Position numbers and translations under genes: made by a program. DNA of 64,000 nt from Mycolicibacterium neworleansense (GTDB lineage Bacteria > Actinomycetota > Actinomycetes > Mycobacteriales > Mycobacteriaceae), in assembly GCF_001245615.1 (NCBI RefSeq), contig NZ_CWKH01000001.1, forward strand, positions 434,001 to 498,000, written 5' to 3'. Shown piece after piece: positions 7,490 through 16,549 of the stretch. Position 1 is the stretch's first letter. Each line of letters begins with the position of its first letter. The notes beneath the pieces were generated by a model. It was not told the origin of the DNA. It saw only the letters and a list, made by a program, of their open reading frames with translations, and searched no databases.

Positions 7490-8542
7490 ATGACCGACGC
7501 GATCGTGGTTCGGGGCGCCAACAAGCATTACGGCGAGTTTGCGGCGCTGGACAACATCGACTTCGAGGTGCCGTCAGGTTCGTTGACCGCACTGCTGGGC
7601 CCGAGTGGCTCGGGCAAGTCCACGCTGCTGCGCGCCATCGCAGGGCTGGACCAGCCCGACACCGGGACCATCACCATCAATGGACGCGATGTCACCGGGG
7701 TACCGCCGCAGCGCCGCGGTATCGGGTTCGTGTTCCAGCACTATGCGGCGTTCAAACACCTGACGGTGCGCGACAACGTGGCATTCGGCCTCAAGATCCG
7801 CAAGCGGCCCAAGGCCGAGATCAAGGAGAAGGTCGACAATCTGCTCGAAGTGGTGGGGCTGGCCGGTTTCCAGACCCGCTACCCGAACCAGCTCTCCGGT
7901 GGTCAGCGTCAGCGCATGGCGTTGGCGCGGGCATTGGCGGTGGATCCGCAGGTGCTGCTGCTCGACGAGCCCTTCGGCGCGTTGGATGCCAAGGTGCGTG
8001 ACGACCTGCGTACCTGGCTGCGCCGCCTGCACGACGAGGTGCATGTCACCACCGTCCTGGTGACCCACGACCAAGCCGAGGCGCTGGATGTGGCGGACCG
8101 GATCGCGGTGCTCAACAAGGGGCGCATCGAGCAGGTCGGCTCGCCGACCCAGGTGTACGACGAGCCCGCCAATGCGTTCGTGATGTCGTTCCTGGGAGCG
8201 GTCTCGGAGCTGAACGGAATCCTGGTGCGTCCGCACGATATTCGCGTCGGGCGCAACCCGGAGTTGGCCGTGGCCGCCGGCGACGGCACCGCCGAGGTCA
8301 CCGGGGTGCTGCGGGCCACGATCGACCGGATCGTGATGCTGGGCTTCGAGGTGCGCGTCGAGCTGACGAGCGCCGCAACCCATGTGCCGTTCACCGCACA
8401 GATCACCCGCGGCGACGCCGAGGCGCTGGGGCTCCGTGAAGGCGACACGGTCTACGTACGGGCGACACGGGTTCCGCAGATCGCCGGGGCAGTGCAGGTC
8501 GCGGTCGAAGCCAGCGAGGATGAGGCGCTGACCGTCAGCTGA
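7490..8542 (+). CDS. cysA: Sulfate ABC transporter ATPase CysA
   Basis: 350 aa. Walker [10 protein letters not shown] (about residues 38-46), Q-loop FVFQHYAAF, signature [15 protein letters not shown], Walker [15 protein letters not shown], switch [11 protein letters not shown], and a C-terminal regulatory beta domain. It powers sulfate import through CysTW. It is last in the operon. The following gene is on the opposite strand, with a 19-nt convergent gap. Confidence 0.95.
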   Translation: MTDAIVVRGANKHYGEFAALDNIDFEVPSGSLTALLGPSGSGKSTLLRAIAGLDQPDTGTITINGRDVTGVPPQRRGIGFVFQHYAAFKHLTVRDNVAFGLKIRKRPKAEIKEKVDNLLEVVGLAGFQTRYPNQLSGGQRQRMALARALAVDPQVLLLDEPFGALDAKVRDDLRTWLRRLHDEVHVTTVLVTHDQAEALDVADRIAVLNKGRIEQVGSPTQVYDEPANAFVMSFLGAVSELNGILVRPHDIRVGRNPELAVAAGDGTAEVTGVLRATIDRIVMLGFEVRVELTSAATHVPFTAQITRGDAEALGLREGDTVYVRATRVPQIAGAVQVAVEASEDEALTVS

Positions 8543-8561
8543 GTCGGTCAGGCCCCATCCA

Positions 8562-8855
<294 letters not shown>

Positions 8856-8860
8856 TCATC

Positions 8861-8876
8861 ATACCCACCCGGGTAT
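8861..8876. promoter_or_regulatory. CstR-type operator upstream of the repressor gene
   Basis: ATACCCACCCGGGTAT: 6-bp arms ATACCC/GGGTAT around 4 nt, 38 nt before the cstR-like start. The form matches the CsoR/CstR operator class and the two sites in front of the persulfide operon. Confidence 0.65.
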
Positions 8877-8886
8877 GCGGTTCGGG

Positions 8887-9747
8887 TCATGTTGTCGCAG
8901 CGGGAGGGCCGAAAAGCCAGCGCAGCGGACACCATCCCAATCGGGCACAGCTGAGGTTGCCGAGGCCGGCCAGCACCGTCAGGCCGGCCGCGGTGAGCCC
9001 GACGGCGGGGTGGATCTCCTGTCCGAGGATCAGCGAGGCCATGAGCAACACGAACCAGCCGAAGGCCCGCCGCATCGCGTCAGGGTCGACGTGCGCGGTC
9101 AGGCGGGTGCCCAGCAGGCTGCCCAGCACCGCCGCGGCGGTGACCGCGCCGGCAATCGTCCAATCGATCGGCACGGTGCTCAGATGCCCGGCCAGACCCG
9201 CGACCGAGTTCATCGTGATCACCAGCAGTGACGTACCCACCGCGATGGGCATCGGCAGGCCGCCCAGCAGCGCCAGCGCGGGCACCACGAGGAATCCGCC
9301 GCCGGCGCCCACGGTGCCGGTCACGAGCCCGACCCCCAGGCCCATGAGCAGGATCTTGACCACCGGCATGGTGCGGGCCGCCGGTTCGCATGCCGTGCGG
9401 CCCTTGATCATTGCGATCCCGGTGGCAACCATCACCACCGTGAAGGCGACCAGCAGCACCGATCCGGCGACGACATAGCTGAGCAGGCCGCCCAGGTAAG
9501 CGCCGACCATCCCGGCCGCGCCGAACAGCAGGCCACTGCGCCACTGCACACGCCCGGCGCGGGCATGCGACAGGGTGCTGACCGCGCTGGTGACCCCGAC
9601 GACCAGCAGCGAGGTGGCGATCGCCTGCTTGGCCTCCATGCCGGCCACATAGGCCAGCAGCGGAACGGTCAGGATCGAGCCGCCGCCGCCGAGGAGTCCC
9701 AGGGACACCCCGACCAGGACGGCCAGCGCGACAGCCAGGGCGATCAT
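8887..9747 (-). CDS. TauE/SafE-family sulfite/organosulfonate exporter
   Basis: 286 aa with about eight hydrophobic spans. The glycine-rich family repeats appear twice: GVSLGLLGGGGSILTVPLL near the N-terminus and GTVGAGGGFLVVPALALLGG in the middle. These are the pseudo-symmetric halves of DUF81/TauE. In persulfide operons this protein probably exports sulfite or thiosulfate made by the dioxygenase. Its ATG overlaps the stop of the rhodanese gene (9744-9747). Confidence 0.87.
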   Translation of the reverse strand: MIALAVALAVLVGVSLGLLGGGGSILTVPLLAYVAGMEAKQAIATSLLVVGVTSAVSTLSHARAGRVQWRSGLLFGAAGMVGAYLGGLLSYVVAGSVLLVAFTVVMVATGIAMIKGRTACEPAARTMPVVKILLMGLGVGLVTGTVGAGGGFLVVPALALLGGLPMPIAVGTSLLVITMNSVAGLAGHLSTVPIDWTIAGAVTAAAVLGSLLGTRLTAHVDPDAMRRAFGWFVLLMASLILGQEIHPAVGLTAAGLTVLAGLGNLSCARLGWCPLRWLFGPPAATT

Positions 9748-10340
9748 GCCGACGCGCCGGAAGGTGCCCGCTTGGAGCCGGTCAGTTGCTCGACGACGCT
9801 CTGTGCGTCACAGGACACGCCCCGGTTGTACGGCAGCTTGGCCAGCATCATGCCCATCGCGCAGGTGTTCGTCAGCGCCGCGGTGGTCAGCCCGGCCCCG
9901 ATCGCGCCGGCGACCCATTTCAGCTTGGGTGCCGCGATGCTGCCCAGGACGCTGCTGAGCACGATCGAACCCGCGACCAGGCGTACCTGACGTTCCAGAT
10001 CCCACCGTTGAGCGCCCCGACGGACGCCGAATCCCTTGTCCTGCCAAGCAGTCATGCCGCCGTCGAGGATCGAGACATTAGGCAGACCGGCCGCGCGCAG
10101 AGTCTGTCCGGCGGTGCTGGCCCGCTGTCCCGACCGGCACACCAGCACGACGTCCTCGTCGAGATGCTGAGCGATCTCGTCGCGGTGTTCCTGCAACAGA
10201 TCCAGCGGAACGTTGTAGGCGCCCGGGATGTGCGCGGTTTCGAACTCGCCGGGGGTGCGGACGTCGATCACCCGCGGGCCGGTCCCGGCCTGCTTGCGCT
10301 CGTTCAGTTCTGCGGCGTCGATGATCGACGAGGTGGACAT
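9744..10340 (-). CDS. Rhodanese with C-terminal membrane (DUF2892/YgaP-like) domain
   Basis: 198 aa. The rhodanese domain (about 8-105) has DVRTPGEFETAHIPGA and the active-site loop CRSGQRAS (Cys is the persulfide carrier). Residues about 110-175 carry two hydrophobic stretches, as in membrane-anchored YgaP-type sulfurtransferases. It likely shuttles sulfane sulfur between SQR and acceptors. It is translationally coupled to both neighbours by 4-nt or 1-nt overlaps. Confidence 0.87.
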   Translation of the reverse strand: MSTSSIIDAAELNERKQAGTGPRVIDVRTPGEFETAHIPGAYNVPLDLLQEHRDEIAQHLDEDVVLVCRSGQRASTAGQTLRAAGLPNVSILDGGMTAWQDKGFGVRRGAQRWDLERQVRLVAGSIVLSSVLGSIAAPKLKWVAGAIGAGLTTAALTNTCAMGMMLAKLPYNRGVSCDAQSVVEQLTGSKRAPSGASA

Positions 10341-11560
10341 CAGGCCAGACCTTTCAACATCAGGTTCCAGTACATGGCGGGCAGCCCGTACTTCTTGAGG
10401 TACCAGTACGGCCGGTGCGGCTTCACCGGATCGAGCAGGGGGAATGAGGGTTTGAGGGCGAAGTCGTAGTCGAACTCGGCCAGCAGCATCTCGCGTGAGG
10501 ACGTGACGATCGGGCAGGACGCGTAACCGTCGTAGGCCTCCGGCAGCGGGCGTCCGCTGAGGACCGCGCCGATGTTCTCGACGACCGCAGGCGCCTGCTT
10601 GCGAATGGCCGCACCGGTTTTCGAGTTCGGGGAGGATCCGGCATCACCGAGGGCGAACACGTTGGGATACCGCACGTGCTGCATCGTGTGCTTGTCGATG
10701 TCCACATAACCGTTGGCGTCTCCGCCGACATGGCTCGTGGACAGCGGGCTGGACTTGATCCAGTCCGGTGCCGACTGGTGCGGGACCGCGTGCAGCATGT
10801 CGTACGGCAGCACGAGGTCGGTACCCGCGTCGCCGTTACCGACGTTGGTGACGGTCACCTTGCGCGACGCCGAATCTATCGACCGCACTTCACTTCCGGT
10901 GTGCAGCTGGATGCCGTAATCGGCGATGACCTTGTCCAGGTTGTCGGCGATAGCGGGGATGCCGAAGATCCGTGGGGTGGGGACCACCAGGTGCACGTCG
11001 ATGTTGTCGAGCACGCCCTGGCGCCGCCAGTGGTCGCAGGCCAGGTAGGCGATCTTCTGGGGTGCACCGGCGCATTTGATCGGCCCGGCCGGCATGGTGA
11101 ACACCGCGGTTCCGGACCGGGTTTCGCGGATGAAATCCCAAGTACGCGGGGCCAGATCGACGCGGTAGTTCGACGAGACACCGTCCTTGCCGAGGGTGTC
11201 GGTAAGGCCCTCGGTGCGGTCCCAGTCCAGCTGGATGCCGGGGCACACCACCAGCACCTCGTACGAGTACGTCACGCCGTCGGAACAGGTGACCGTGTTG
11301 GCCTCGGGGTCGACGGCCGTCACCGCGCTCTTGATCCAGGTGGCCCCGCGCGGCATCACCGAGGCCTCGGTGCGCTCGGTTTCGGCGGCCGTGGCCTGGC
11401 CGCCGCCCACGAGTGTCCACAACGGCTGGTAGTAGTGCTTGTCAGACGGTTCGATGATCGCCACGTCGGTGTAGTGCTTGCGCAGTAACCGGGCGGCTAC
11501 GGTCACTCCGGCCGTGCCGCCGCCGATGATGAGGATCTGATGCCTGCGTGGGGTGGACAT
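10340..11560 (-). CDS. sqr: Sulfide:quinone oxidoreductase, type II (SQOR-like)
   Basis: 406 aa from ATG 11560. FAD-binding IIGGGTAGVTVAARLL; redox-Cys regions IKCAGAPQKIAYLACD and YASCPIVTS; C-terminal FDYDFALKPSFPLLDP and LPAMYWNLMLKG membrane-surface segment. These match the human-type SQOR group, where the two Cys form the catalytic trisulfide. It oxidises sulfide to sulfane sulfur with quinone as electron acceptor at the membrane. It is the second gene of the persulfide operon, 22 nt after the dioxygenase. Confidence 0.88.
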   Translation of the reverse strand: MSTPRRHQILIIGGGTAGVTVAARLLRKHYTDVAIIEPSDKHYYQPLWTLVGGGQATAAETERTEASVMPRGATWIKSAVTAVDPEANTVTCSDGVTYSYEVLVVCPGIQLDWDRTEGLTDTLGKDGVSSNYRVDLAPRTWDFIRETRSGTAVFTMPAGPIKCAGAPQKIAYLACDHWRRQGVLDNIDVHLVVPTPRIFGIPAIADNLDKVIADYGIQLHTGSEVRSIDSASRKVTVTNVGNGDAGTDLVLPYDMLHAVPHQSAPDWIKSSPLSTSHVGGDANGYVDIDKHTMQHVRYPNVFALGDAGSSPNSKTGAAIRKQAPAVVENIGAVLSGRPLPEAYDGYASCPIVTSSREMLLAEFDYDFALKPSFPLLDPVKPHRPYWYLKKYGLPAMYWNLMLKGLA

Positions 11561-11582
11561 GCTTGTTGTATTTTCCTGTCTC

Positions 11583-12962
11583 TCAGACGTTTTGGACACC
11601 GGACACCCATGCGCCGTAACCACCGAGGATGTCGCTGACATCGGTGAAGCCACGCTGGCGCAACAGGCTGGCCGCCACCGATGAACGGTAGCCGCCGGCA
11701 CAGTAGACGACGGTCGGGCGGGCCGGGTCCAATTCCGCGGTCCGTTCCGGCAGCTGACCCACCGGGATGTTGACCGCGCCAGGAATCATGCCCGCCTCGG
11801 TCTCGCCCGGATTGCGCACGTCGACGATCTGCAGATCCGCGACCGAGGTGGCCCGTTCGGCGAAGGCGGTGGCTGTCAACCGTGAGGCGACCGTCACATC
11901 GTCGCGGTGCTCGAACATGGTCCGTTCCGGGTCATCCAGGTAGCCCAGCACCCGGTCGAATCCGATGCGGGCCAGCCGGTTCTTGCCCTCACGTTCCTCG
12001 CCCGGGTCGGTGACCAGCACGATGTCGGCGTCGGGCTTGATCACCGAGCCGGCGAACTCGGCGTAGCGCCCGGCCAGGCCGATGTTGATCGCGTTGCGCA
12101 GGTGGCCCATGGCGAATTCCTCGGGGCTGCGGCCGTCGACCAGCACGGCGCCGCCGGCCACGGCGTCGGCGGTCTGACCGTAGTCCAGCGCCTCCGGCAT
12201 CGCCTCCTCGTCCAGCAGGGCGCGGTCCTTGCGGTTGAGAATCGCGTCGTACACGAAGTAGCCCGGGGCCGGCGGCTGTCCCGCCGTCACCAGCTCGATG
12301 AAGGACTGCTTGTCGGGTGCGCGCAGTGCGTAGTTGGTCTGCTTCTGCTCGCCCATGGTGGACGACAGCTCGGTGGACAGGTTCTTGCCGCAGGCAGAGC
12401 CCGCGCCGTGGGCCGGGAAGATCCGGGTGGCATCGGGCAGCGGCAGCAGCTTCTCGTGCAGCGAGTCGTAGAGCTTGTCGGCCAGCTCGTCGCGGGTGAA
12501 ACCGATCGAGGCCAGCAGGTCGGGCCTGCCGACGTCCCCGATGAACAGGGTGTCGCCGGTCAGCACCCCGTAGGGCACGACATCATCGGCGCGTTCGTAG
12601 ACCACGATGCTCATGGACTCCGGGGTGTGGCCGGGGGTGTGGCGGAACTCCAGCGCCACCTCTCCCAGTGAAATGCGTTGGCCGTCTTCAACTCCCATGT
12701 GATCGAACTCGGGCTGGGCGACCGACGAGTACACGATCTGGGCGCCGGTGGCCTCGGCCAGTTCGAGGTGGCCGGACAGGAAGTCGGCGTGGAAATGGGT
12801 CTCGATCACGTGGGTGATCTGCAGGCCGAGCTTGTCGGCGTCGGCGACGTACTCGGAGACGTCGCGCTGCGGGTCGACAACGACGGCGCGACCCGACGCC
12901 TCGTCACCGATCAGGTACGACGCGTGCGACAGACAGTCCAGGTAGTACTGGATGAACTTCAT
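11583..12962 (-). CDS. CstB-like persulfide dioxygenase-rhodanese fusion
   Basis: 459 aa. N-terminal metallo-beta-lactamase fold of the ETHE1 type with THFHADFLSGH, HTPGHTPES and TGDTLFIGDVGRPDL (iron ligands His/His/Asp). The middle domain (about 260-345) is a pseudo-rhodanese (VLVDGRSPEEFAMGHLRNA) that lacks the catalytic Cys loop. The C-terminal rhodanese (about 365-455) has an active VVYCAGGYRSS. This three-part layout is that of CstB, which oxidises persulfides to sulfite or thiosulfate. It is first in the operon, directly behind two CstR-type operators. Confidence 0.9.
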   Translation of the reverse strand: MKFIQYYLDCLSHASYLIGDEASGRAVVVDPQRDVSEYVADADKLGLQITHVIETHFHADFLSGHLELAEATGAQIVYSSVAQPEFDHMGVEDGQRISLGEVALEFRHTPGHTPESMSIVVYERADDVVPYGVLTGDTLFIGDVGRPDLLASIGFTRDELADKLYDSLHEKLLPLPDATRIFPAHGAGSACGKNLSTELSSTMGEQKQTNYALRAPDKQSFIELVTAGQPPAPGYFVYDAILNRKDRALLDEEAMPEALDYGQTADAVAGGAVLVDGRSPEEFAMGHLRNAINIGLAGRYAEFAGSVIKPDADIVLVTDPGEEREGKNRLARIGFDRVLGYLDDPERTMFEHRDDVTVASRLTATAFAERATSVADLQIVDVRNPGETEAGMIPGAVNIPVGQLPERTAELDPARPTVVYCAGGYRSSVAASLLRQRGFTDVSDILGGYGAWVSGVQNV

Positions 12963-12989
12963 TGTTCAGCTCCTAGGTGGACGGTGAAC

Positions 12990-13007
12990 TATACCTACGG
13001 GGGTATA
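12990..13007. promoter_or_regulatory. CstR-type operator 1 of the persulfide operon
   Basis: TATACCTACGGGGGTATA, arms TATACC/GGTATA, 27 nt before the dioxygenase start on the complement. Confidence 0.6.
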
Positions 13008-13022
13008 CCGATACGGCCGACT

Positions 13023-13038
13023 ATACCCCTAGGGGTAT
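13023..13038. promoter_or_regulatory. CstR-type operator 2 of the persulfide operon
   Basis: ATACCCCTAGGGGTAT is a perfect 16-bp palindrome, 15 nt from operator 1, the classic arrangement for cooperative binding by a CsoR/CstR tetramer. Confidence 0.7.
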
Positions 13039-13058
13039 GGCAGTCAAGCTGACAAAGG

Positions 13059-13083
13059 CGCCCCCGGGCGTGGCCCGGGGGCG
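13059..13083 (-). terminator. Hairpin terminator after the sirB-like gene
   Basis: CGCCCCCGGG / CCCGGGGGCG, a 10-bp GC stem with 5-nt loop, 24 nt beyond the stop of the complement-strand gene ending at 13107. Mycobacterial terminators often lack a U-run, as here. Confidence 0.6.
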
Positions 13084-13106
13084 TGATTGTTCTGAGGGCT
13101 GCGGGA

Positions 13107-13820
13107 TCAGGCGGCAAAGCCGGCGCTGCGCGCGGCCAACGCCTCTTCATAACGATCGAGCACGGTGGCCGCGACCAGGCGGTGCGGACCAAGCGGTTCT
13201 GCCATCGGAATACCTGCGGCACAAGCGAATTCGGAAACCCTGTCGGTGATCCGGCCGTGTGCCAGGAACCACGGGGCGATCACCAGGCGCCGCGCGCCGC
13301 GGTGGTGCAGACGACCGACCGCTTCGGGCAGCGAAGGGTTCTGCCCTGTGGCGAAAGCCACGTGGGTACCGGCCCACCGGGTGCCTTCGGCCAACGCGCC
13401 GGCCAGGGCGGCGGTACGCGCGTTGGCGGCCGGATGGGACGAACCCACCCCCACCAGGATCACGCCCAGGTCGGCGTCGAAGCGGGATACTCCCACCGCG
13501 GTCAGCCGCTCCCGCACCACCTGCAGCAGGCGGGGGTCGTCGCCGAGCACGTCGGCCTGGGTCACCTGGTTGCCCGAGTCGGCGATCAGCTCGGGAATGT
13601 CGATCCGCGCGTGATAGGCGCTGCCCAGCAGCAATGGCACCACGATGGCGCCGGGCTCCACACCGGTCAGCACCTCGGTGAGATTGGGGGTGTTCTGCTC
13701 GCAGAACGCCACCCGGACCTCAGTGTCAGGCAGGAGGCGGCGCAGATGGCCGCCGATGGCGTGCGCGTTCGCCGACGAACGCGGATCCGCGCTGCCGTGT
13801 GCTGTGAGAACGAGCGTCAC
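13107..13820 (-). CDS. sirB: Sirohydrochlorin ferrochelatase-like protein (CbiX/SirB family)
   Basis: 237 aa from GTG 13820. MTLVLTAHGSADPRS carries the chelatase His (TAHGS), and a second CbiX-like half begins at VILVGVGSSHPAAN. It corresponds to M. tuberculosis Rv2393 (Che1). Likely inserts Fe into sirohydrochlorin to give siroheme for SirA. It starts 7 nt after cysH ends, so sirA-cysH-sirB is one operon. CbiX-type cobalt chelatase is the alternative, less likely here. Confidence 0.82.
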   Translation of the reverse strand: MTLVLTAHGSADPRSSANAHAIGGHLRRLLPDTEVRVAFCEQNTPNLTEVLTGVEPGAIVVPLLLGSAYHARIDIPELIADSGNQVTQADVLGDDPRLLQVVRERLTAVGVSRFDADLGVILVGVGSSHPAANARTAALAGALAEGTRWAGTHVAFATGQNPSLPEAVGRLHHRGARRLVIAPWFLAHGRITDRVSEFACAAGIPMAEPLGPHRLVAATVLDRYEEALAARSAGFAA

Positions 13821-13827
13821 AGATACC

Positions 13828-14529
13828 TCACGAGGCGTGCAGCCCGCACTCCGTCTTGGCTTGTCCGGCCCACCGGCCGCTGCGCGGATCGGCCCCCTCG
13901 GCCGGCTTGCTGGTGCACGGCGCGCACCCGATGGACGGGTAGCCGTCGTAGACGAGCGGATTGACCAGGATGTCGTTGGCCTCGATGTAGGCCTGCATGT
14001 CCTCATCGGACCAGGCCGCGATCGGGTTGATCTTCACCAGGCCGAAGGCAGCGTCCCAGCTGATCAGCGGGGCGTTGGCGCGCGTCGGCGCCTCCACCCG
14101 GCGGATCCCGGTGACCCAGGCGGTGTAGCCCGCCAGGGCCTTGCTGAGCGGTTCGACCTTGCGCATCCGGCAGCACGCCGCGGCGTCACGGGCGAACAGG
14201 TCCTTGCCGTGCAGCTCGTCCTGCTGGGCAACCGTGTTCTCGGGATGGACGTTGACCACATTCACGCCGTACACCTGCTCGACGGCGTCACGGGTGCCGA
14301 TGGTCTCGGCGAAGTGGTAGCCGGTGTCCAGGAACAGTACGTCGACGCCCGGGCGCACCTTGGCCGCCATCTCGACCAGGACGGCGTCCTGCATGTTGGA
14401 GGCCACCACGTAGTTGCCGCCGAAGTGCTTGTCGGTCCAGCGCAGCAGCTCTTCGGCGCCGGCGTCGGCCAGGTCGGCCGCGCCTTGCTCGACCAACTCG
14501 ATCAATTCGGCTTCAGTCAATGTGCTCAT
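13828..14529 (-). CDS. cysH: Adenylylsulfate (APS) reductase CysH, [4Fe-4S] type
   Basis: 233 aa. PAPS-reductase fold with SNMQDAVL, VLFLDTGYHFAET, and the iron-sulfur Cys pairs AACCRMRKVEPL and GCAPCTS, which mark APS- rather than PAPS-specific enzymes. The C-terminal ECGLH carries the catalytic Cys that attacks APS. It makes sulfite for SirA. It starts 9 nt after sirA ends. Confidence 0.93.
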   Translation of the reverse strand: MSTLTEAELIELVEQGAADLADAGAEELLRWTDKHFGGNYVVASNMQDAVLVEMAAKVRPGVDVLFLDTGYHFAETIGTRDAVEQVYGVNVVNVHPENTVAQQDELHGKDLFARDAAACCRMRKVEPLSKALAGYTAWVTGIRRVEAPTRANAPLISWDAAFGLVKINPIAAWSDEDMQAYIEANDILVNPLVYDGYPSIGCAPCTSKPAEGADPRSGRWAGQAKTECGLHAS

Positions 14530-14537
14530 CTCGCGAT

Positions 14538-16226
14538 CTACCTCAAGTCCGCCTCGTCGGCCCGAACGGCCCACTGAGCGAAACGCTCATTGCCCTCGCG
14601 TTGTTTCACGAAATTGCGCACAATCCGCTCGATGTAATCGCCGAGCTCGGTGGCCAGCACCTTGTGCTGGCGCAGCTTGCGTCCGAAACCGCTGTCCAGG
14701 CCGAGGCTGCCGCCGAGGTGGACCTGGAAGCCCTCTTCGGGACCGTTGCCGTCGTCGACCATCTGGCCCTTGAAACCGATGTCGGCGACCTGGATGCGGG
14801 CGCACGAGTTGGGGCAGCCGTTGATGTTGACGGTGATCGGCACGTCCAGCTCGGCGTTCAGATCACCGAGCCGGGCCTCCAGCTCGGGGACCAGGTGCTG
14901 AGCACGACCACGGGTGTCGGCGAAGCTCAACTTGCAGTACTCGATGCCGGTGCAGGCCATCAGGTTCTGCCGCCAGTGCGACGGCTGCGATTGCAGCCCC
15001 AGTTCGTCCAGGCCGGCGCGCAGCGCATCGACCTTGTCATCCGGCACGTCGAGGATGATCAGCTTCTGGTACGCGGTCATGCGGGCCCGGTCCGAACCGG
15101 CGGCCTCCATCAGGTCGGCGACCTTGGTCAGGATGGTGCCCGAGACGCGACCGGCGATCGCGGAGACGCCGACGGCGTTGAGGCCGTTGCGGATCTTCTG
15201 CACGCCGACGTGGTCGACGGTGTGCGGCACCTGCTCGGGCGCGGGGCCGTCGTGCAGCTTGCGGTGCAGGTACTCGGTTTCGAGAATCTCCCGGAATTTC
15301 TCTACACCCCAGTCCTTGACCAGGAACTTCAGCCGCGCCTTCGAGCGCAGCCGGCGGTAGCCGTAGTCGCGGAAGATCCCGACCACGCCCGCCCAGACGT
15401 CGGCCACCTCCTCCAACGGCACCCACACGCCAAGGCGCTGAGCCAGCATCGGGTTGGTCGACAGGCCGCCGCCGACCCACAGATCCAGCCCGGGACCGTG
15501 CTCGGGGTGGTTCACCCCGATGAACGACACGTCGTTGATCTCGTGGGCCACGTCCTGCAGGCCCGAGATCGCGGTCTTGAACTTGCGCGGCAAGTTGGAG
15601 AACTCCGGATTGCCGATGTAGCGCTCTTCGATCGCGCGCAATGCCGGGGTGGGGTCCAGGACCTCGACCAGCGAGTCGCCTGCCAGCGGGGACCCCAGCA
15701 TGCCGCGCGGGCAGTCGCCGCAGGCCTCCATGGTCTGCAGGCCGACCTCGTCCAGGCGGCGCCACACCTCGGGGATGTCCTCGATGCGCAGCCAGTGGTA
15801 CTGCAGGTTCTCGCGGTCGGTGATGTCTGCGCTGTCGCGGGCGAAGTCCACCGAGATCTGTCCGAGCGTGCGGATGGCCTGCGCCGACATCGCCTTGCCG
15901 TCGGTGCGCACGCGCATCATGAAGTACTCGGCCTCGAGCAGGTCGGCATTGTCGTCACCGGTGAAGGTGCCGTCATAGCCTTCGGTGCGCTGCGTGTAGA
16001 GGCCCATCCAGCGGAACCGGCCGCGCAGGTCGTCCTTGGCGATGCTGGCAAAGCCGTCGCGCGAGTAGACGTTCAGGATGCGGTCCCGCACGTTGAGCGC
16101 GTCGTCTTCCTGCTTGAACTGCTCGTTGTGGTTGAGCGGCTCGCGGTTGCCCAGCGCCCACTGGCCTTCGTCGCGGGGGCGCTTGGCGGGCCGATCGGCC
16201 TTGGCGGGTGCCTCGGGGGTGGTCAC
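14538..16226 (-). CDS. sirA: Ferredoxin-dependent sulfite reductase SirA (NirA)
   Basis: 562 aa from GTG 16226 with AAGGAG 7 nt upstream. Two nitrite/sulfite-reductase ferredoxin half-domains alternate with siroheme domains. The [4Fe-4S]-siroheme Cys motifs are ACTGIEYCK and NGCPNSCAR. WMGLYTQRTEG and MEACGDCPRG correspond to the Tyr and Cys that cross-link near the active site in the M. tuberculosis enzyme. It reduces sulfite to sulfide with six electrons. It is first in the sirA-cysH-sirB operon; the ribosome site lies in a hairpin and a poly-Cys leader is upstream. Confidence 0.95.
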   Translation of the reverse strand: MTTPEAPAKADRPAKRPRDEGQWALGNREPLNHNEQFKQEDDALNVRDRILNVYSRDGFASIAKDDLRGRFRWMGLYTQRTEGYDGTFTGDDNADLLEAEYFMMRVRTDGKAMSAQAIRTLGQISVDFARDSADITDRENLQYHWLRIEDIPEVWRRLDEVGLQTMEACGDCPRGMLGSPLAGDSLVEVLDPTPALRAIEERYIGNPEFSNLPRKFKTAISGLQDVAHEINDVSFIGVNHPEHGPGLDLWVGGGLSTNPMLAQRLGVWVPLEEVADVWAGVVGIFRDYGYRRLRSKARLKFLVKDWGVEKFREILETEYLHRKLHDGPAPEQVPHTVDHVGVQKIRNGLNAVGVSAIAGRVSGTILTKVADLMEAAGSDRARMTAYQKLIILDVPDDKVDALRAGLDELGLQSQPSHWRQNLMACTGIEYCKLSFADTRGRAQHLVPELEARLGDLNAELDVPITVNINGCPNSCARIQVADIGFKGQMVDDGNGPEEGFQVHLGGSLGLDSGFGRKLRQHKVLATELGDYIERIVRNFVKQREGNERFAQWAVRADEADLR

Positions 16227-16232
16227 TGTTGT

Positions 16233-16251
16233 GCTCCTTGGAGAAAGGAGC
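16233..16251 (-). promoter_or_regulatory. Ribosome-site-sequestering hairpin in front of sirA
   Basis: On the complement GCTCCTT TCTCC AAGGAGC: a perfect 7-bp stem whose 3' arm contains AAGGAG, the ribosome site of sirA (7 nt before GTG). Folded, it hides the site. It lies 100 nt after the stop of the poly-Cys leader, as expected for an attenuation switch. Confidence 0.65.
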
Positions 16252-16350
16252 TGGCGTATGGACCGCGCAGATCACCGGTGGCTGTCCGGCGGCGCAGATC
16301 CGGTGCCAGCTGAAACTATGGGGCGGGCGGGTTCCGAAATCAACGCATGA

Positions 16351-16455
16351 TTAAGGCAGACAGCAACAGCTACAGACGCGCTTGAAATCGACATGCCGAC
16401 GAGCCACCAGCGCAATGCGGGTGGTGCTGTTGTGGGCGGCAGTCACGCCCGACAT
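16351..16455 (-). CDS. Poly-cysteine leader peptide (34 aa) upstream of sirA
   Basis: On the complement, ATG 16455 to TAA 16351. The peptide begins MSGVTAAHNSTTRIALVA and ends KRVCSCCCLP, with Cys at 28, 30, 31 and 32. It precedes sirA by 124 nt. It belongs to the class of Cys-rich short proteins known in front of sirA-cysH in mycobacteria (I recall Ms4527A). No strong TANNNT -10 is visible at the leaderless distance, so its start is the less certain part. Confidence 0.72.
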   Translation of the reverse strand: MSGVTAAHNSTTRIALVARRHVDFKRVCSCCCLP

Positions 16456-16549
16456 TCTGCCACGATTGTCGCCACCTGCCCTAACCGGGCCATATTTGCG
16501 CTCAGGGTGAGCAAAAGTCGTCGCTGGACAGTCTGGGAAAATCAAATCC

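Noticed and set aside
14520..16313. 597-aa open frame opposite sirA
   Set aside because: Antisense shadow of a well-identified sulfite reductase; no ribosome site and no motif.
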